64,000 nucleotides of DNA from Faecalicatena sp. Marseille-Q4148. Its GTDB lineage: Bacteria > Bacillota > Clostridia > Lachnospirales > Lachnospiraceae. A model generated the notes under the pieces. The model saw nothing but the letters and a program-made list of their open reading frames with translations, made no database searches and was not told the DNA's origin. A program made the position numbers and the translations under genes. Below are positions 61,445 through 64,000 of the stretch, piece by piece (position 1 is the first letter of the stretch; each line of letters starts with the position of its first letter). The DNA lies in NCBI GenBank assembly GCA_018228665.1, contig CP073692.1, positions 434,001 through 498,000 of the forward strand. Direction: 5' to 3'.

Positions 61445-61470
61445 AAAGCTTCTGGATAGAAGCAATAAAA

Positions 61471-61507
61471 ACAGAACGTCCAAAGTTATTTTACTCGGAC
61501 GTTCTGT
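61471..61507 (-). terminator. Terminator for the minus-strand dehydratase-type gene
   Basis: ACAGAACGTCC pairs perfectly with GGACGTTCTGT (11 bp); on the minus strand TTTTTATT follows. It lies 65 bases downstream of the gene's stop. Confidence 0.8.
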
Positions 61508-61528
61508 ATAAAAGGATGTTTGGAAAGG

Positions 61529-61554
61529 CTCTTTCTGTGGGAAAGAGTTTTTTT
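61529..61554 (+). terminator. Terminator for the C39-like peptidase gene
   Basis: CTCTTTC pairs with GAAAGAG around TGTGG, followed by T7 on the plus strand. The convergent genes thus have separate nested terminators. Confidence 0.75.
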
Positions 61555-61571
61555 GTTCTAATATTAAGGAA

Positions 61572-64000
61572 TTACTCCAGATTTTTATATGCGGTTGAAA
61601 GCATTAATTTAATGCGGTTCAGCTGATTTACTTCGCTGGCACCCGGATCATAATCGATTGCAACGATATTAGAGTCGGGATGAAGCCGGCGCAGCTCTTT
61701 GATAACTCCTTTTCCTACGATATGGTTCGGCAGGCAGGCAAATGGCTGTGTACAGACAATATTCTTTGTACCGCTGTGAATGAGTTCCAGCATTTCTCCT
61801 GTTAGGAACCAGCCTTCTCCGGTCTGATTTCCAAGCGATACCACTTCTTTTGCCATATCAGCGGTGTCTTTGATATGAGACGGCGGGAGAAAGTGTTTAC
61901 TTTCTTTGAGTGCATCACAGGCAGATTTTCGCATGGATTCCAGTACACGAATTCCAAGATTGGCTTTCCAGGCAGAAGATTTCTTCATACCGAGATGTTC
62001 GGACTTAAAGTTCATATTATAGAAACTGTACAGGAAGAAATCTGTCAGATCCGGAACAACTGCCTCAGCGCCTTCTTGTTCCAGAAGTTCCACAAGATAG
62101 TTGTTTGCAACCGGAGAGAATTTGACAAGAATTTCTCCGACAATTCCTACTTTTGGTTTTTGGATATCCAGCATTGGAAGCTGATCGAATTCTTTTACAA
62201 TCCGGCGGCAGAGCTGATCGAATTTTCTCTTAGAGAGATGATTGCTCTGGAGAAAATCAATACATTCCTGCTTTAGTTTTTCGTGGAGTGCATTGGCTGA
62301 TCCCGGAATCTTTTCGTAAGGGCGGGTACGATAGAGTACGCGCATGAAAATGTCGCCGAGAAGCAGAGAATATACGCCTCTTAGCAAAAGTGGGAGCGTA
62401 ATCTGAAAACCAGGGTTATTCTCCAGACCGCTCAAATTCAATGAGATAACCGGAATATGCCCGTAGCCGGCTTTGCCAAGTGCACGGCGGATAAAGCCAA
62501 TGTAGTTGGAGGCACGACAACCGCCTCCGGTCTGCGTGATGATAACCGCAAGTTTATCTGTGTCATATTCGCCGGACAAAATCGCATCCATAATCTGACC
62601 GACAACAATCAGGGATGGATAGCAGGCATCGTTGTTTACATATTTTAAGCCCGTGTTAATGGCTGCTTTATTGCTGTTCGGAAGCACTTTGATGTTGTAA
62701 CCGCATTTGCGGAAAGCCGGCTCTACAAGGTCAAAATGAATTGGCGACATCTGTGGACAGAGAATCGTATAATCTTTTTTCATTTCTTTTGTAAACGGAA
62801 CTTTTGTAATGGCAGTTGAATGCAGCTCTCGTGCCTCCTGTTTCTGCTCCCGCACACGAATTGCAGCGAGCAGGGAACGGATACGAATTCTTGCAGCGCC
62901 CAGATTATTTACTTCATCGATTTTCAAAGAAGTATAGATCTTGCCCGATCCGGTTAAAATATCGGATACCTGATCGGTTGTAACGGCATCCAGACCGCAG
63001 CCAAAAGAGTTGAGCTGAATGAGATCCAGATCATTTCTTGTCTTGACATAGTTAGCGGCGGCATAAAGTCTTGAGTGGTACATCCACTGATCCATTACGA
63101 GCAGCGGTCGTTCTACCGGAGCTAAGTGAGAAATGGAATCCTCTGTCAAAACAGCAATATCATATGAATTAATCAGCTCGGGAATTCCGTGATTTACTTC
63201 CGGATCCACGTGATATGGACGTCCTGCAAGAACAATACCGTGTTTGTGGTGTTCTTTCATGTACGCCAGCGTCTCTTCACCTTTTTTGCGGATATCATTT
63301 CTTGCATTGGAAAGTTCAGTCCAGGCTTTTGAAGCAGCTTTTCGAATTTCTTCTGCAGGAATTGAAAGAGTGTTTCCAAGTTCTTTCACAAGACAGTTTG
63401 TAAATGTTGCCTCATCTTTTAAAGAGAGGAATGGATTGAGAAAACGAACTTCTCCATTTACAATGGTGTCAATATTATTTCGAATGTTTTCCGCATAGGA
63501 AGTGACGATCGGGCAGTTATAGTGATTGTTTGCATCTTCAAATTCCTGGCGTTCATAAGGAATACAAGGGTAGAAGATAAAAGGCACATTCTGCCGGATC
63601 AGCCATTCTACATGACCGTGAGCCAATTTGGCCGGATAACATTCAGACTCACTTGGAATCGACTCAATTCCCATTTCATAAATCTTATGACTGGAAGCCG
63701 GAGAAAGCAGTACCCGGTAGCCAAGTTCGGTAAAAAACGTGAACCAGAGCGGGTAGTTCTCATACATATTCAAAACGCGTGGAATTCCGACAATGCCGCG
63801 CTTTGCCTCGGAAAGAGCGAGCGGTTCATAATCAAAGTAGCGGTGGAATTTGTAGTCGAACAGGTTCGGAAGTTTATTCTGTGATTTTTCCTTACCGAGT
63901 CCACGCTCACAGCGGTTTCCGGAAATGTAGCTCCGACCGCCGCTGAATTTATTAATTGTCAGGCGGCAGTTGTTTGTACATCCCTTGCATTTTGTCATGG
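61572..64000 (-). CDS. 2-hydroxyacyl-CoA dehydratase/activase-related protein (partial, 5' end outside window)
   Basis: C-terminal part of a large protein related to HgdC/BcrAD-type activases fused to 2-hydroxyacyl-CoA dehydratase-like (DUF2229) domains, usually around 1,400 residues. The frame is still open at the window edge, and the first visible ATG (63998) reads MTKCKGCTNNCRL, a motif that sits in the middle of such proteins, so the ATPase domains are missing. Visible: cysteine cluster C4, C7, C11 and C30 (numbered from that Met), the DUF2229-like IESIPSESECYPAKLAHGHV, GFGCGLDAV-like SFGCGLDAVTTDQV, and a second dehydratase-like half with NNDACYPSLIVVGQ and TQTGGGCRASNY. It might activate radical dehydratases in amino-acid fermentation. 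Terminated at 61471-61507. Confidence 0.88.
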   Translation of the reverse strand, partial: MTKCKGCTNNCRLTINKFSGGRSYISGNRCERGLGKEKSQNKLPNLFDYKFHRYFDYEPLALSEAKRGIVGIPRVLNMYENYPLWFTFFTELGYRVLLSPASSHKIYEMGIESIPSESECYPAKLAHGHVEWLIRQNVPFIFYPCIPYERQEFEDANNHYNCPIVTSYAENIRNNIDTIVNGEVRFLNPFLSLKDEATFTNCLVKELGNTLSIPAEEIRKAASKAWTELSNARNDIRKKGEETLAYMKEHHKHGIVLAGRPYHVDPEVNHGIPELINSYDIAVLTEDSISHLAPVERPLLVMDQWMYHSRLYAAANYVKTRNDLDLIQLNSFGCGLDAVTTDQVSDILTGSGKIYTSLKIDEVNNLGAARIRIRSLLAAIRVREQKQEARELHSTAITKVPFTKEMKKDYTILCPQMSPIHFDLVEPAFRKCGYNIKVLPNSNKAAINTGLKYVNNDACYPSLIVVGQIMDAILSGEYDTDKLAVIITQTGGGCRASNYIGFIRRALGKAGYGHIPVISLNLSGLENNPGFQITLPLLLRGVYSLLLGDIFMRVLYRTRPYEKIPGSANALHEKLKQECIDFLQSNHLSKRKFDQLCRRIVKEFDQLPMLDIQKPKVGIVGEILVKFSPVANNYLVELLEQEGAEAVVPDLTDFFLYSFYNMNFKSEHLGMKKSSAWKANLGIRVLESMRKSACDALKESKHFLPPSHIKDTADMAKEVVSLGNQTGEGWFLTGEMLELIHSGTKNIVCTQPFACLPNHIVGKGVIKELRRLHPDSNIVAIDYDPGASEVNQLNRIKLMLSTAYKNLE

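Overview
The window looks like a chromosomal segment of a gut-type Firmicute, most probably a Lachnospiraceae member near Ruminococcus gnavus/Mediterraneibacter, Blautia or Dorea. This is judged from protein character, low to moderate GC, strong AGGAGG-type ribosome binding sites, T-box and NiCo riboswitches, AdhE and an atpBEFHAGDC operon. No rRNA or tRNA gene, CRISPR array or prophage was recognised. Species is not determined.

Layout. 1-7.8 kb: a Dpp/Opp-type peptide ABC transporter (binding protein cut by the window edge, two permeases, two ATPases), a PucR-type regulator and an M20 amidohydrolase, probably one uptake-and-cleavage unit. 8-11 kb: a small alarmone synthetase, then a self-contained DUF2812/PadR/metallo-beta-lactamase-fold operon with a perfect inverted-repeat operator in its promoter. 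11.1-16 kb: a group II PLP decarboxylase that matches gut tryptophan decarboxylase at every active-site position I can recall, two LysR regulators and an AGCS amino-acid:sodium symporter. 16.05-17.98 kb: an IS1634-type insertion sequence flanked by a 124-125 bp identical direct repeat that duplicates the end of the symporter gene and the promoter of the next unit. 18.1-19.8 kb: a T-box leader (isoleucine specifier proposed) and brnQ. 19.8-24.1 kb: a LicT-type antiterminator with its RNA target, a membrane-anchored protein with a degenerate transglutaminase-like domain, and glucose-family PTS EIIA and EIICB.

24.2-26.3 kb: a LytTR regulator/membrane protein pair and a LysR gene. 26.4-32.7 kb: the complete F1Fo ATP synthase operon, lacking atpI; its c subunit lacks the classical sodium ligands. 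32.7-34.1 kb: a CDF metal exporter under a NiCo (czcD) riboswitch with consensus promoter, back to back with the consensus promoter of adhE. 36.7-39.8 kb: an APH-like kinase, an orphan prepilin peptidase and a ClC-type antiporter. 39.8-45.4 kb: pyrH-frr-uppS-cdsA-dxr-rseP plus a GNAT gene, the conserved Firmicute envelope/translation operon.

45.5-49.8 kb: a Crp/Fnr regulator facing a four-gene operon (DUF3100 membrane protein, small membrane protein, amidohydrolase, TauE-type exporter), the least understood gene set here. 49.9-54.5 kb: a Bce-type two-component system with its ABC transporter (peptide antibiotic sensing and detoxification). 54.5-57.3 kb: a LacI regulator and an oligo-1,6-glucosidase-type GH13 enzyme with a probable operator between them. 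57.3-64 kb: gpmI, a group Ic aminotransferase with a palindromic promoter operator, a membrane-anchored C39-like peptidase, and on the minus strand the C-terminal part of a large 2-hydroxyacyl-CoA dehydratase/activase-related protein that runs off the window.

The strongest leads are the predicted tryptophan decarboxylase locus, the IS insertion whose long target duplication rebuilt a T-box promoter, the NiCo riboswitch, the PTS operon with a catalytically dead transglutaminase-like protein, and the DUF3100 operon. Family assignments come from motif reading and memory of families; no database search was run.
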